NCBI GenBank assembly: GCA_014925825.1
Contig: JACGCK010000172.1
Span: 1 to 64,000, forward strand
Source of the DNA: Pholiota molesta
Lineage: Eukaryota > Basidiomycota > Agaricomycetes > Agaricales > Strophariaceae
Length of the DNA: 64,000 nucleotides
Direction of reading: 5' to 3'
Of the stretch, positions 21,548-34,232 are shown in pieces. Positions within the stretch are counted from its first letter, which is position 1. Every line of letters begins with the position of its first letter. Below the pieces are notes generated by a model. That model saw nothing but the letters and a program-made list of their open reading frames with translations, ran no database searches and had not been told where the DNA came from. Made by a program: the position numbers and the translations under genes.

Positions 21548-23596
21548 TTATTTGGGATCCAGGATGCGAAGAGTAATCTTACTTCCATCCGCACCACCAA
21601 TAAGCTTCGCCCAGTCCAAATCAGAGATATGAAGTTTAACTCCGTATCATCCGCAGACGAAGCAGAAGAAGGCGTTTAGGGGTTAGTTTGCTGGCGACTT
21701 TGGTGTCGGATGAGCGAAAGCAATGGCGAAATCATTTGCAAGAGGAATGCCCTCCTGCCCAACAAATTTATTGTAGATGCGTTGACGAACCTCCGTGAGC
21801 GACATTTCTCGTGAGACCCGGAGAAGGATAATAGCAGAATTGTGCGCGGCTTTGATAGAGATTGAGCCAGGAGAAACTGAACTAGTAACTGTAGAGAATG
21901 TATACGCTGTCGAGATGGTTGACGTTGGCGAAGGCGGGCGATGAAAAGAGGTTTGTCCGAAGTCGGGTGTGATAGGGCTGACAGGGGCGGAGGGGGAGTC
22001 AGATATTGCCCTGTGGGTGTTTCTGGGCGACTGTCGGGCTGCGTACTCCTATAAGTCTCCGGAAGATAAGAGTTGGGACGAGGGAAAGCGTTTAGAATAG
22101 AGCTGGAATCCAAAATGGATTGACGGTGTAGCATAGAGTCGGTGTCGTTGTCACAGTCCGAGTATATCTCGAAGTCTGAGAGTGTAAGTGCGGTAGAGAC
22201 GCGGGGGCGAGATTCTCTATTGTTGGAGTATGTACATGTAGAGCTGCGGGGATGACAGCATCTGCGGAGTCTGTGGTCATGAAAGTCGAAATGCTGGCCA
22301 GAGATTCGCGGTATTTGTTGTCTTTGATTGGATGAGGGAGTGAAAGATTGAGGCCATCCATGATCTCGCTAGCAGTCGCGTCCAATGAGTCTGTCGTTTG
22401 CCATGATTCCCGGACGTTGCGTTCCACTAAGGATCACAGGTTATTGTTGGGCAATCATATTTTCAGGGGTGGACGTACCTGGTTACTTTCCCTTTCTTTA
22501 TTTGGGGCATTTCCAAAATCGACCAAGTGCGGTTGGCTCTTCGCTCCATGTTCGAAGTCCTGGGCCTACGAAGGAGGCTGATGGAAAATCTTGTGATTTC
22601 GCAAGCATATCGCGCTCCTCTGGCAAAATCTCCAACATAGAGTTAGGGCGGTCTCCCGACTGAGGATTATGACCAAATACGTAGGGAACCTCCTCCGCAA
22701 TAGCTGGGGTCGTCAAGGCCGTAGAAGAAGCAGAGTCGGAGCTGCCATCTGAATGCGTTGACGAGGAATCGGACTGAGATGATGACGACGATACTGGACG
22801 ACGACGAGGCCTGACCGGTGACGTGGTGGACGCCTCGGAGATCGTGTCAATGCTAACCATACTGGAGCGTTTGGAAGATTGTGGATATCGAGTTTCTTCA
22901 GTAATATCGTTATGAAGCGAGCGTGGACGCTCATTCGACCAGTGCTAGACCTAGAAGGCCTTCTGGCGGGAGAATTGGGAAGAGAAGCAGGGGTAGTGGT
23001 GTCGGACGAAGAACTGTTCTATTGGACCTATAGAAAGAGAGGTGGTGGACTCGCAAAATATGTCGAGAAGACGCTGCTCGAAACGGAGCTGCGTATACCC
23101 TTCAGTGGGCGATCCATGTTGTCATAATCCCTTCTCCAGAGTCCAAAAAAGTCAGTGACAATGGTGCTGGCTCGGATCTCTTGAATCAAGGCGGGCATGT
23201 CGTCGGAGAATAGAGTTTCAATCAGGGCGCGAAGCTCTTTTTGTCGTATCTCAATGGTGGCCTGGCTTGCTCGAAATATTGTACCTTTCTTAGTGAGCCG
23301 GGGAAGGTACCCATGAATATCTTTAGCTACCGATTTTGGGTCTGGGCCTGGGGGAGTGATTCCCATGAAGATGCCATGTCCTGCTTGTACATCCCGTTGA
23401 AGGCTTTGACACCTTTGCCCTGCTGGAGACGGGTCTTCTTCTCGCGCGCAGCACGGGAGTACTCTTGCTCAAGGGTATCTTGGAACCAAAGGCAGTCCTC
23501 CCACCGGCGCCAGATGTCATATTCTGCAATTGACCTCCGAGAAGACCGCGAAGATACAGACATCACATCGCCTGGATGAACAGGTGAAATATGCAT
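21548..23596 (-). pseudogene. PB1-like domain protein, long paralogue with several frame breaks
   Basis: The N-terminal part (RRSIAEYDIWRRWEDCLWFQ, KQDMASSWESLP, then PKSVAKDIHGYLPRLTKKGT and FFGLWRRDYD) looks strongly conserved; start at 23596 or 23563. A Ser/Arg-rich middle (RPRRRPVSSSSSQSDSS) follows, then NVRESWQTTDSLDATASEIM, which matches the short paralogue's start, then a PB1 domain ending GADGSKITLRILDPK. To read through, the frame must change at a C5 run (23350-23354), near 22,940, and twice in the PB1 domain (about 21,675 and 21,622), where the short paralogue aligns across the breaks. Either this is a decaying copy or the consensus has base-level errors. The function is unknown; a polarity or signalling scaffold is conceivable. 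Confidence 0.55.
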
Positions 23597-25742
23597 CCCA
23601 TGGTGATAGCTTCCATCTGTACAATAGCCTGCTTAGAATATGATTATCGTATATAAGCGTCGTTACGCACTTGACTTTGTAGCCACAAGAAATCCACCAT
23701 AAAGCGAGAGGCGGGGGTTGAAGAACTGCTCTCTTATATTGCTGCAGCATGAAATAAGTTCATACATGCAGGAGAATATGCGCGTGTTGGCTTACATCTG
23801 AAGGAATGCCATTATCGCTTCAGTAACGCTCGCACACTAACGGCAATAATTTAGCATTGGAAGGTCGGCGACGAAGAAGTAATTACCGGCTCGCTCATAA
23901 ACATATTGGCTGAAGACGATATACCGATTGAGAAAAGGTTGTGGATTGCGCTGCAGTAGGCGACCTATCTGGAGATGGTATTAGAATAAGCGTTGGAGAT
24001 TAGCGGATCGGACTCACGTTGCCCTGCGCTATATACAAAACTTGTCTACCACTCCACAGCAAGACTGTGCCGCTGGGTCAACCTGGCGTCGGTCGTCGGG
24101 TCTGTCGATGAAAGGTGGGGCAGTGAAGGGGGAACGCAGAGAGATGAGAAGATAAAATTGAGCAGGCATTTTGGGACAGAGGCTCTTATTGTCTCGACGC
24201 CTGTGCCGTATGTGCCCAAGACATTCATGCCTGCATCGGGAAAGCAGCCAGCTTAAGGTCACGTGAATATCCTTTTTTGGTAGGATGCCGTGATCGGCGG
24301 TTACCTCGTGTCTTTTCTTATTGTCTTTCCTCGGAGCCACATCCTCCCCCGCCCACCTCGAATCATTTCCAAGTCTTGCTTTTCCCACAATTTCGACTAT
24401 GTACCGGTGCGACTCGTGCTTCCTACCCATTTTCTTAGATCCAATAATGATCCGTCTCTAACCAACGAACGCTCTACACCAGTCTATAAAAGCACATTAC
24501 TGTATTGAGAAACTCTAATTCCTCCAAGTCTACGCTGAACAAGTACTGCTTCCGGCTCATAAAATTAACTGTCCACTGCTTTCTACATTGAATCATTTGT
24601 TCCAAGAGATGTTCGGACAGGATTACATATTCGAATCATGATTTGTAGCAGCCACTGTGATATCATCTTGCGGAAACGGCGCTTGACTAGTAGTAGGCCC
24701 TTTCGAATTTCATATCGCGAAGCCCAACACTGGTTTGGGTGAATTACAATTGTACTTATAAGCTCCAGGAGCGTAACCATGCATTGTTTTTTTTTGGCCG
24801 TTTCTTATTGTCAAGGCCATCAGCACGGCGGACGGCGTCGGAGTGAATCGCCACTCCACTTCACTTTACTATTGTGATTCTATCGGTCTTGAATACTGCT
24901 CCGACCATTCCCATGTACACGACGATGTTGGCAGGGCGGACATATCCCCACCCTTTAGCTACAGAGACACCCATGTATCAAATCACCCAAATATTATACG
25001 ATATACATCAAGTTGAAAACCGCTGACTTGCTATGAGTTGACAAATGGAGAATATTAACTGCATAATGCGCGCGCACGCTAAAAAAATTAGGTCTCGTAT
25101 GATCTCATTGGTCGATGGGTGAAGTGATTGACGCAATGGAGCATATGAGCTTTCCTAACGTCAATTGTCTCTATCGCCATATGATGAATATCATGCTTTA
25201 GAAACAGAAAAATGTTCGAGTTACCGCGCCAATTCGTCACATCAAAAGTCCGCTTGAGTTTAACTTGAGCCTGAGGGCTGAGCTTGGGCTGAGCTCGGGC
25301 TGAGCGCTGAGGCAAATTAATTCTCACAGTTAATTTTAGGATCCTATTAATAGGATCGAAACTACTTATAGCACAGGATAAGACAGGATATTGCACATGT
25401 TGCATATACTTTCGCGTCTGTGGTGCCTTGCCAATGACCGATGATTTATCTCCTATAGCTAATCCAATGAGCTTGAAAGTATGGTCCTATGGACATAAAT
25501 GCGACTGAAACATGTGAATGTATTCTTCGCATTTAGAGCCGTGCCTTACTAATTTTGCCACTCCGAGAGACGCAAGGAGAAGCATTTGCAATCTTGCATG
25601 CACAAGATGCCACACTTTTGAAATATAGGACATTCCGCTTCTTATCGTATATGAAGCACATGGATTCTTTCTTAAAATAATTAGGGCTTGCAGTATATTA
25701 GTTGCTCTTGTGCCAGCGAAACCTTCCGTCTGAGGCCCCAAA
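23597..25742. other. Long intergenic region upstream of the OPT gene
   Basis: No supported gene in 2.1 kb. It holds the 5' regions of two divergent genes. A GAGCTTGGGCTGAGCTCGGG-type short direct repeat cluster lies at about 25,265-25,305, and a perfect 18-bp palindrome at 25,340-25,357. Similar CTCAGCTCTGGCTCAGCTC repeats occur downstream of the OPT gene at about 29,520. Confidence 0.45.
25340..25357. promoter_or_regulatory. 18-bp perfect palindrome upstream of the OPT gene
   Basis: GATCCTATTAATAGGATC reads the same on both strands. It lies about 385 bp before the OPT start codon. Perfect palindromes of this length are typical of dimeric factor sites, but no known motif is recognised. Confidence 0.35.
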
Positions 25743-28700
25743 ATGTCGGACCTCGCTATACAATCCAGTAACGACTACGAAAAGCGGCTCTCCGAAGATG
25801 AGAAGAAAGAGTCGAGGGACGTCGAGATCGCCTCCGGAGACAACGACGACGAGAGTCGTTTTGCTGTTCTAGAGAATGAACGAGATATCGCGACGCACGT
25901 TATCAGCGTTCACGACGACCCATCGTTAAATCCGTGGACCCTCAGAGCCTTCATCATTGGAATAGGCCTCTCAGCGTTTGGCGGTGTTCTTGGTGCGATA
26001 TTTACCCCCGAGTTAAGTTATACATAACGCTTACAGCCCGTCTCATGCAGCTGAGATCTACTACTTTAAACCGGTATGTACAGCATTCATTACTATCAGT
26101 CACTCGAAGGCCCTCCTCATGTATTTTCTACTAGCAAACGGTCAGCGTTTCCACCATGTTCTTGGCGATCATCTCGTACGTTCTAGGAATTGCGATGGAG
26201 ACCTTTATACCGTCTCGTGGGATCTTCCGATATCTAAACCCTGTAAGAAAGACACACCATGTGCGCTCTGTCAACGATTCATGCTTACCAACTTCTTTTA
26301 GCACCCGTTCAACAAGAAGGAAAATGCCTTTATCGTCATCATGTCCAGCGCAGCTGCGAACGCGGCACTTGGAACGGAAGTCCTAGCGGTTCAGCGTTTG
26401 TTCTACAATATTACCCCTAACGCTGGAGCTAGTATCTTGTACGACATTCTCACGCTCGTGGAGATGAATATGGTTTATTAATTTCCGTTTTTAGCCTCTT
26501 GTTCTCTAGCCAGCTTTTGGGTATGTGAATCTGTTAATCAACCCGCAGTCATATCTGACTGGAGCGATAGGCTATGGTATCGGTGGTCTTTTCCGGAGTA
26601 AGCCAGTGCTTCCATCCGATGGATTCATTTAGCTCAACATAGTACAATTATAGATGTACTACTTTATCCATCCAAGATGCTCTATCCTCGTGTCCTTCCC
26701 CTAGTGTCTATGCTCGAGGTCTTGTTCAAGGATGCTTCAGCTGCGAAGAAGAAGTTCCGCTTATTCTGGATCGCATTCTTTGGGTATGTCGATATTGCAG
26801 AGATTTTCCTTACTTTGCTGACTCAAGCCGAACAGGATCTTTATTTGGGAACTCTTCCCCGAATGGATCTTCCCCCTTTTGACTGGATTTTCCATTTTCT
26901 GCATTGCCAACCAGCGGTCGGGAAACTTTACTCGAATCTTCGGCGGCTCAAACGGAAATGAGGGGCTTGGATTACTGTCATTTTGTTTCGACTGGCAGTA
27001 TATCTCGGGTGGTACGTACGAGGCAAATTATCTGATATGTGTTCTAATTTTCGTGAATTAAAGGCACGAACCCCATGGCGATTCCTCTCAAGGCACAGTT
27101 CTCCAATTTTGTAGGGTATATCCTGTGCATGTCAGTAGTTTTGAATTTACGGGCTTATGTACTGAATACTCATCGCAATTGTATCGTTCGGTTAGAGTCG
27201 TGTTTGTGGGCGTCTACTACGCGAATATTTGGCAATCGCTCACCCTCCCTTTCGTAAGGACAAATCTCTCTCGATTGATTTTTGATAAAATCGCTGATTC
27301 AGGATATTCGTAGCTCTCACAAGAACTTTTCTATGCCAACGGTACCGTATATGACCAATTACTCATCTTGAACGACAAGTTCGAGGTAGACCCAACGCTC
27401 CTTCAAGAACAGGGTTTGGTATGTTCAGAATTCATTCTTCATAAAAACTACTCAGAGGTTTGACGTATTACATAGCCCTTCTACGCCGGGACATGGGTCG
27501 TTCAATTGCTGACAACTAATTTGGGAATGGGCGCTACTTTCACCCATCTCTTGATCTGGAATTACGACGACATGAAGGAGGCATGGAATTGGATAACACC
27601 CTCAGGAATTCGCTCGATATGGAACAGCTTCACGTTCAAGTTCTGGAAAGACGACGGCATGCGCGATGCCGATAATGTCAAAAGTCAAGACGAGTCGCTC
27701 GATCCACACTACCGAGAGATGCTTAAGGTCTGCTCTTCTAATAGCAGTTCCTTATTCCCTCAATAGAACTGACGATATGTCACAGTACCCTGACGCTCCT
27801 AACAGCTGGTACTTCGTATGTCTTCTAGTGTCTATTATCATCGCGCTTGTGATAATCTACAAGACGGATTCGACATTGCCATGGTAAGCAGGAGGGCTTT
27901 CCTTTTGAAAATATTGACTCACTTATCATTTCATAGGTGGGGCTTCTTGATCAGCGGCATCTTGGCAACAATTTCCATTCTCTTCTTTGGAGTTTTGTTT
28001 GCAATCACTGGTCTTGGCCTTATTATCCAACCGTTCATTCAGGCAAGTCTTCATCCGGAATTTTTTCGTTCCATTTATTGATAGTCTATCTCGTAGATGA
28101 TCGGAGGCTTCATTCATCCAGGAAAGCCTATGGCCAACATGTACTTTGTTCTTTTTGGCTACAGTAAGTTTGGGCTGATCCCTTTGGTGCACATCAAGTG
28201 TCGAATATACTCTTCTTAGATTCGGTTAACCAGGCGCAACTGTTGATGCAAGATCTCAAAATTGCGCAATGTCGGTTTTTTTTCTGCATCACAGTTCTCT
28301 CACCAATATTTATCTCATGTCCACAGATACGAAATTGCCACCTCGTGCCGCTTTCACTGCTCAAATTATAGGAACTCTGTTTGGAGCTGTGTTAAACTTT
28401 AGTCTGTGTCCTCTTTTATTGTCGGCAAATCCCTGCGCTTACCTTATGAACCAATGTAGTTTTGATGAACTCCATCATCGACAATCAAGCACCCATCCTT
28501 CTGTCGGTCGAAGGTACTAATATCTGGTCAGGACAGCAGCCACAGCAATATAATTCTCAAGCAATTGCATGGGGAGCATTGAGGTATTGTTCTGTCCTGA
28601 CAATTACTTTCGTTATTACGTTTGATGCGGCCTCTTTTCAGCCATGAATTGTTCGCTATTGGCAAGAGATACCAGTTTGTTGCGTGGGCGTATTTGATCG

Positions 28701-29297
28701 GATTCCTCGTTCCCGTTCCGTTCTGGATCATGTACAAGTTATGGCCTAAGTTGCGCACGGACTACCTGTACACTCCCCTTATCTGGTACGCCACTTCCAA
28801 TCTTCTATCTGAGTCCGGACTTAATTTGGGCATATAGTTACTATATTGGATGGCTTTGTGTTGGCATCAATTCGTCGATCTTCTCCTATTTCACGGTCGC
28901 CTATCTCTCTCAGTGGTGGATCCGCACTCGCTACCCTGGCTGGTTTACCAAGTACAACTATGTGCTTGCTGCCGCTCTCGATGGTGGAACTCAGGTACGC
29001 ATATCCACCGTTTATGGTTGGCCACATAGCACTCATATTATATGACAGGTGATGGTGTTCATTCTTTCCTTCGCCGTTTTCGGTGCAGCGGGGAACTCCC
29101 ATCTGTTCCCTCAATGGTAAGTCCCTCCTCTACTTTCTTATTTTTATTTCACATCAAGATTAATCTTTTGCTCCTTTTCATTAGGTGGGGCGCCAATCAA
29201 AATGGTATGATTATTATTACTCATATAGCTATCGTCTGGTGCTGATTCTGAGACTGCATCTACAGGAAATTATGATAGGTGCCTTGTAGTTGATTGA
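25743..29297 (+). CDS. OPT-family oligopeptide transporter
   Basis: More than a dozen short exons. An acidic cytosolic N-terminus (residues 1-50) precedes NPWTLRAFIIGIGLSAFGGV, the usual first TM helix. Family landmarks follow in order: HPFNKKENAFIVIMSSAAAN (the NPGPFNxKEH region, here degenerate), ALGTEVLAVQRLFYN, DWQYISGGTNPMAIPLKAQF, KLPPRAAFTAQIIGT (the KIPPR motif as KLPPR), FLISGILATISILFFG, and a C-terminal WWGANQNGNYDRC. OPT proteins import small peptides or glutathione-like compounds across the plasma membrane with protons. About 12-14 TM segments are expected and the exons supply them. All junctions I followed kept the frame. Substrate not predictable. Confidence 0.9.
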
Positions 29298-29877
29298 TAA
29301 AGGAAAGTATATGCGAGGGTGCATGGTACCAGTACTACAGTCGAGAGCGCGAGGTTCATTTTACATCCGCCTCGATGTTGTCGTTGTGTTGTCGTCTTCC
29401 TAGTTCAATCCTAGTTGCGCGCATGATTATTAAACTCATGCAGAGTTATCACACAATTTCTTCCAATATATCATGTAATCCGAGCCTCATGAGATTCAGT
29501 ATAATGGTCACAGTCGGTTGTGCTCAGCTCTGGCTCAGCTCTTGTGCATTCGGACAGTTGAGAGTAGAATAGAATTTGGCTGAGCGAGGTTCAGATTCGA
29601 TAAGTAATAAGGGTCACGTGAAGATGGGGATATAAACATTTCATTTGGATGTGAGAATGAATCAATAAAATGAATCAAGCTCAAAAACGCATTGGAACGC
29701 CGTACGCAACTTTCATCCGCGTTTCAACTTGTCCTCGTGGTTTAAACGTTTAGGTGCGAAATGGCGCATTGCATTTGCCTCAATGTAAACTGATCACATA
29801 CACATGCTAGGCTATTTTCTCATAAAGCAACCGTCTCAGCGTTCAGGGAAGACAGACACCACTCATCTCTTGATATC
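29298..29877. other. Intergenic
   Basis: No gene. It holds the 3' end of the OPT gene and the promoter of the next. Short CTCAGCTC repeats lie near 29,520-29,545. Confidence 0.4.
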
Positions 29878-31433
29878 ATGACGCAACAAAGCACACCAAA
29901 GTCACGCACAAGGATCGCTTATCCGACGACAAGGATCAATCGCGAGCCGCAGAGAAAGGAGTCAGAAGAGAGGTCGCTGAGCGATGGGGATAGCGAATGG
30001 GTTGAATACTCTGAAGAGGAACGAGAGATGCATCGACAATCAGCGAAGGACAGTATCCGCTCTACTACTCCAGCAGAGAGCAGCATCAGCTACCGACTAT
30101 CGCCGCGTAAAAGAGGTTTCAGAAGGGCGCGCCAGGCAGTGAATCCACTTCGACCATTGGGCAGCGTTCCATCCTCTCCCAAACCGCATCGCTCCGCAAC
30201 GCACGGAAAACCAGATGAAAATCGCGACATTGTGCTGAAGGCTTTGTCAGAAGGCGCCAAATTTGGCGGCCAGTATGTATTGAGCATACTGAAAACCGTC
30301 AGTCACCTTGCTCGATGGCCAATCGCATTTTGCATCACTAGTTTCCTTTTGATGATTATGATGGGTTACATATCAAAGACTCTCCGCCGTGCTTTCGAAC
30401 CACTCTGCATCATCCCAGGCATTTCTTCCCTGCCCTTGTGTAATCCAGGTCCTTGGGTATCATCGTCAGCCAACCCTGCTGCCAAATGGGCCGATTATTC
30501 GAAGTTGATGGACGTGCAAACACAGTCATTCGAACAGCTCTTGGGAGATGCGGCTGGAGGCTCAGCATTATCGCTGGAAATCAAGAAGGCGGAAATAGCG
30601 ACAACAGACCTCATAACCCGCGTTCGCGTCAGTGATTTGAAAGTGAAAGACACTTTGGCGGAGTCTTTATCCGAGTTCGTGGAAGACGCGAAAAAGACGG
30701 GAAGAAGTCTTCAGAAGTTGACTTCCAAAGTCGGTGGAGCCGTTGATAAGTAGGTGCTGCACCATCTTCGTTGATGCTTGTGGTTTATAACATCTTCTTG
30801 CTTCAGCATCATGGCCGTGAATGACTATGCTCTTCAGTCAATTGCGAGTGCGCGGGAGAACGAACCATCTCCCTGGTCTTTGAAGGGCCTTGCATTCTGG
30901 GCGGCCCCAACCCAAAGGGTCGACGAGGTTGTAACGCGAACTTTCGATGAGGCCATGAGCGTCCTTTCCGCCAATATGGCGCGGCTCATTATCGAAGCCG
31001 AGCACAACCTTCACAACTGAATGATCTCGAGGAACGACTTGCAACATTGCATGAAGTTGTTGCCCGTGAAGATTCATCTATATCATCTGCCAAATCAGAT
31101 CTTCTCGAAGACCTTTGGACAAAGATTGGCGGAAATCGGAAGTCCTTGAGGAATTACGAGCACCACTTGTTGCTTTTGAAGGGGATGGGAACATATAGGA
31201 GGCAGGCTCTCGTCCACGTCGTTGCGGCATTGCAGACTTTACACGCAATGAGCGAAGACATGGAGGATATGCGCGAACGCGTTGCTGCACCGGACCTTAT
31301 GGGAGCGACAGTGCCTGTTGAGGTGCACATGAAGAGCATTCAGAATGGTTTGGAGAGGTTGCGAGAAGGAAGGATTCGAGCGAAGAAGTTGGAAGAAGAC
31401 GCTGTCAGGAAGGTATTATTGGTTGATGACTGA
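29878..31433 (+). CDS. One-TM coiled-coil protein of unknown function, one frame break
   Basis: The first exon (291 codons) has a basic disordered N-terminus (YRLSPRKRGFRRARQAVNPL), a membrane helix (WPIAFCITSFLLMIMMGYIS, about residues 142-161), and helical segments rich in Lys and Glu. An intron near 30,751 leads to SIMAVNDYALQSIASARENE. The frame then stops at 31,018 after IIEAEHNLHN, yet the next frame continues at once with QLNDLEERLATLHEVVARED and another 120 residues of coiled coil to 31433. A single missing base at about 31,002-31,014 would join them; no intron can. I treat it as one gene. The TM helix plus long coiled coil recalls nuclear-envelope or organelle tethering proteins, but no domain is named. 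Confidence 0.6.
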
Positions 31434-31589
31434 TAGGCTGAAAGATTGTCGAGTTTGTAGTGCATACATATGTATTTTGTGACCTGCTGTGCCCATAATT
31501 TTACGACCTATCCTTTGCGAAAGCGGGCTCAGCGTTTATTTTTGTACTATGCAGTGGATGCTCACGCTGTTCGCAAAGTGTCGATGAGC

Positions 31590-32191
31590 TTAGTTCGATG
31601 TAGAGGAGGGTGGCACCAGCGGCTGCTCATTTGGTTTCCGTAGCAGGTCGTCTAGAAGAGCTGCCACCTTCTCTTTTGCGTCCTCCCTTTCTTCTTGAAC
31701 AATTTTGAGTTCTGCATCTCGACGGTGTGCGATTTGTGCTTCGTCTGATAGAAGGAGCAACAGCTTCATTGAATGCGTAATGGACAACAGGGAGTTTGTA
31801 GCCCTTATCTACGAAAGTTCAGATTGGGAGTCTCAGGTGGATAGGTCTGGGAGATGCGTACCATGGATTCCGCACGAGATTCAGCCTGAAAAGATTCCTG
31901 TGCGATTCGAAACTTGTCCTTGTCCGCAATCTAAAACATCACGAAAAATGAGAGCTATACAATAGAACGTGGTAACTCTCGTACTGATGCTAAGCTGACA
32001 AGGTCGACCATACCATCGACGAGAATCTCAACTTCCATGTCGACTTTCTTGTTCCATTCTTCTTCGATTGCGTCCAAGTACTCTGCGGAGTTTTGGTCTA
32101 CGATAGATTGTGACCCAATTCCTCGCTGTAAGAAATTGGCTGTTGGCAGGGCGGACGGACGTGAAACATCGGTTTGAGGAACTTCGGACAT
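31590..32191 (-). CDS. MED22: Mediator complex subunit 22
   Basis: Exons 32191-31985, 31930-31862, 31808-31590 give 164 aa. The central helices (YLDAIEEEWNKKVDMEVEIL, VDLVSLASIADKDKFRIAQE, SFQAESRAESMIRATNSLLS, ITHSMKLLLLL) have the length and pattern of MED22/Srb6, a head-module subunit of Mediator that links activators to RNA polymerase II. MED22 is a four-helix partner of MED11. The tail after EEREDAKEKVAALLDDLLRK is short and disordered. Convergent with the coiled-coil gene, 156 bp between stops. Confidence 0.72.
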
Positions 32192-33119
32192 GGTGTGATG
32201 GTGATATTCAAGTTGTGGTCAAAATCTGGGCGCTGAGCGCTGCACGTTGAACGCGTAGAGTATGCGCGTGACCAGTTGACCAGATCGTTTGATCAATTGA
32301 CAATATTAATGGCCTGCAACTCCTTCAGTGGAACCAATTGATAGTATTTTGAAGTAAATACGTCTCGAAGTACGAGTACACACTAACATTTCTTTTATTT
32401 TGGCGTTTCTAGAGTCCATGTTCGTAGAAAATGATATTAACCCGAAAAAGGACAGATCAATCGCGGCAAAATCGGGGGATTGGACGCAGACGGCATCAGT
32501 AATTGGTGTCCTACACTTATCAAAATCCATGTAGCATACATATGCTAGGAATACCCGGGGCTGGTATATTTTGTGATTATAGTGGCGAAGTGAACGATGC
32601 AAGGAAACACCGGTGACTACTCTCGTATACGCGCGTTCTGAATCCACTAAAGGCGAACTCTTTCGAAGGGGTTATACCAATGAAGATCCAGCCAAGGATA
32701 CCGTCAAGATTTTTATTCCTTGGGAGGGCATACGTAGAAAATGGGTGTATTGATGCTGTTCCATCCAAGTTCCTTCTCTAGAAATAAGTTGTCATCCTCT
32801 GTTTGGTATCGAGTGACTCGAGTCTAGGTCTCTGGCGCTGCTCGTGGAAATTAAATTCGTATCCAGAGCACCTAACATTTTGTCGACACGAAAATGTAAG
32901 TAATATTGTGAGCGTTTGTGAGCGTTTCAATTCAACCAGATTCCCCGCGCCGCGCCGCTCGCGTCTGCCGTAATTGGCTATGATTCATTTAACGCGAATC
33001 GTCACGGTCATTTTCTGTGACTAATAACGCGTGACGCCTACATATTTAAGTTCACGAGCGGGAGGGCAAGGGGCAACACCCTTCTTTCTTCTCTTCCACC
33101 ACATCCTACCTTATAAGAC
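32192..33119. other. Intergenic, divergent promoter region
   Basis: No supported gene. It contains a GTGAGCGTTTGTGAGCGTTTC direct repeat (about 32,908-32,928). The gene at 33120 is preceded by TATTTAAG at about 33,041 and CT-rich leader sequence, a typical fungal promoter layout. Confidence 0.4.
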
Positions 33120-33556
33120 ATGCCCGGCGACAGCAAGAACTCAGGTTATACCTACACTGGTAGTGGTACCAACAGCCAGGTAAGTTCTTATGAATACATC
33201 ACCCCCCTGTCTCGCAGTCATTGCCGATCCCGGGTCCGACGCAGTGGTCACTCAGTGTGCCAATTTTTGGCCACTGGCTGTTACAAAACTCAGAACTGGA
33301 GACTGACGAGAAACCACCATAGGGGAACCATTACTGCAGCCGCCAAGGAAACGATGGTGGTAGCGGATACCACTATTCCAACACGTACGTTCAATCTGTC
33401 TAGGTATTAGGGATTCGGAACCTCTCAACTTTTCATTCCTCTAGCAATGGAAGCTATTACTACCAGAATACCAACGGCTCCACTTATTATGACAGTGGTA
33501 AAGGGACCTCTACCTATACCTCGCCCAGCGGATACACCAAGACCTCCGGCAAATGA
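33120..33556 (+). CDS. Small Gly/Ser/Tyr/Asn-rich protein
   Basis: Exons 33120-33179, 33323-33384, 33445-33556 give 77 aa. The protein is made of short Tyr/Asn/Gly/Ser motifs (GYTYTGSGTNSQGNHY, YHYSNTNGSYYYQNTNGS, TYYDSGKGTSTYTSPSG) and ends with Lys. There is no signal peptide or TM helix. Similar tiny proteins occur widely in agaricomycetes; the composition suggests a low-complexity, possibly phase-separating protein. The TATA-like element and CT-rich leader just upstream suggest strong expression. Confidence 0.68.
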
Positions 33557-34232
33557 ATGAATCAAAGGTCAGTTCACTCTGAGTTCGCTACGACCCTTTC
33601 ATGATCCTAACAGCTGTATCAAAGTTTATTCAGGTCAATAAGCCTAACTGGCCAATAGTTCTGCATCTCTTATCTTGTAGTCTGAAATCGGTCTGAAATG
33701 CAATAATAGTGACCTCTGTACAATGGGCCTGAGCAGGTCCCTTGCGAATCACAGATCTTTGATTCTTTGTTCCGGTACTAATCTAACCGAAAATTGACAT
33801 ATGGGCGCCTAAATATTTTTGAACTTGTTCCTGTCCGTCATTAGCCCAACAACGAATGTTGTATTTGATTTGAGAATACAGATAATGTGTGGATAGAGTG
33901 ACTTTCAGTTCGCCTACTTTTGTACTGTGCACCGGCCAGCAATGTAGAATTGTGTGTTGCAAGTTGGCAACTGGAGTAATATCCCTAATTAGATTGTGAT
34001 GAGTCACAAACTTATCGCAAAGCGCCGGAAGTTGAACTTGGATTAACCTTCTGACCATCTCACTCTGCCCCGTCGTCATTCTTTGAATTCCAATTGAATT
34101 CACTCCAAATACCTTTGACCCTGACCCTGCATATTGAAAGACCGTGCGTACAACCCATTCTCGTTCTTTTGTTTCTGTCTTACACCCCTGATAGTAGCTT
34201 GCCTAACCTCTCAGTCCTCCAGATTACCCGCC
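33557..34232. other. Intergenic
   Basis: Nothing supported. A 106-codon minus-strand frame (34103-33783) has no homology or splice support that I can see. Confidence 0.4.
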
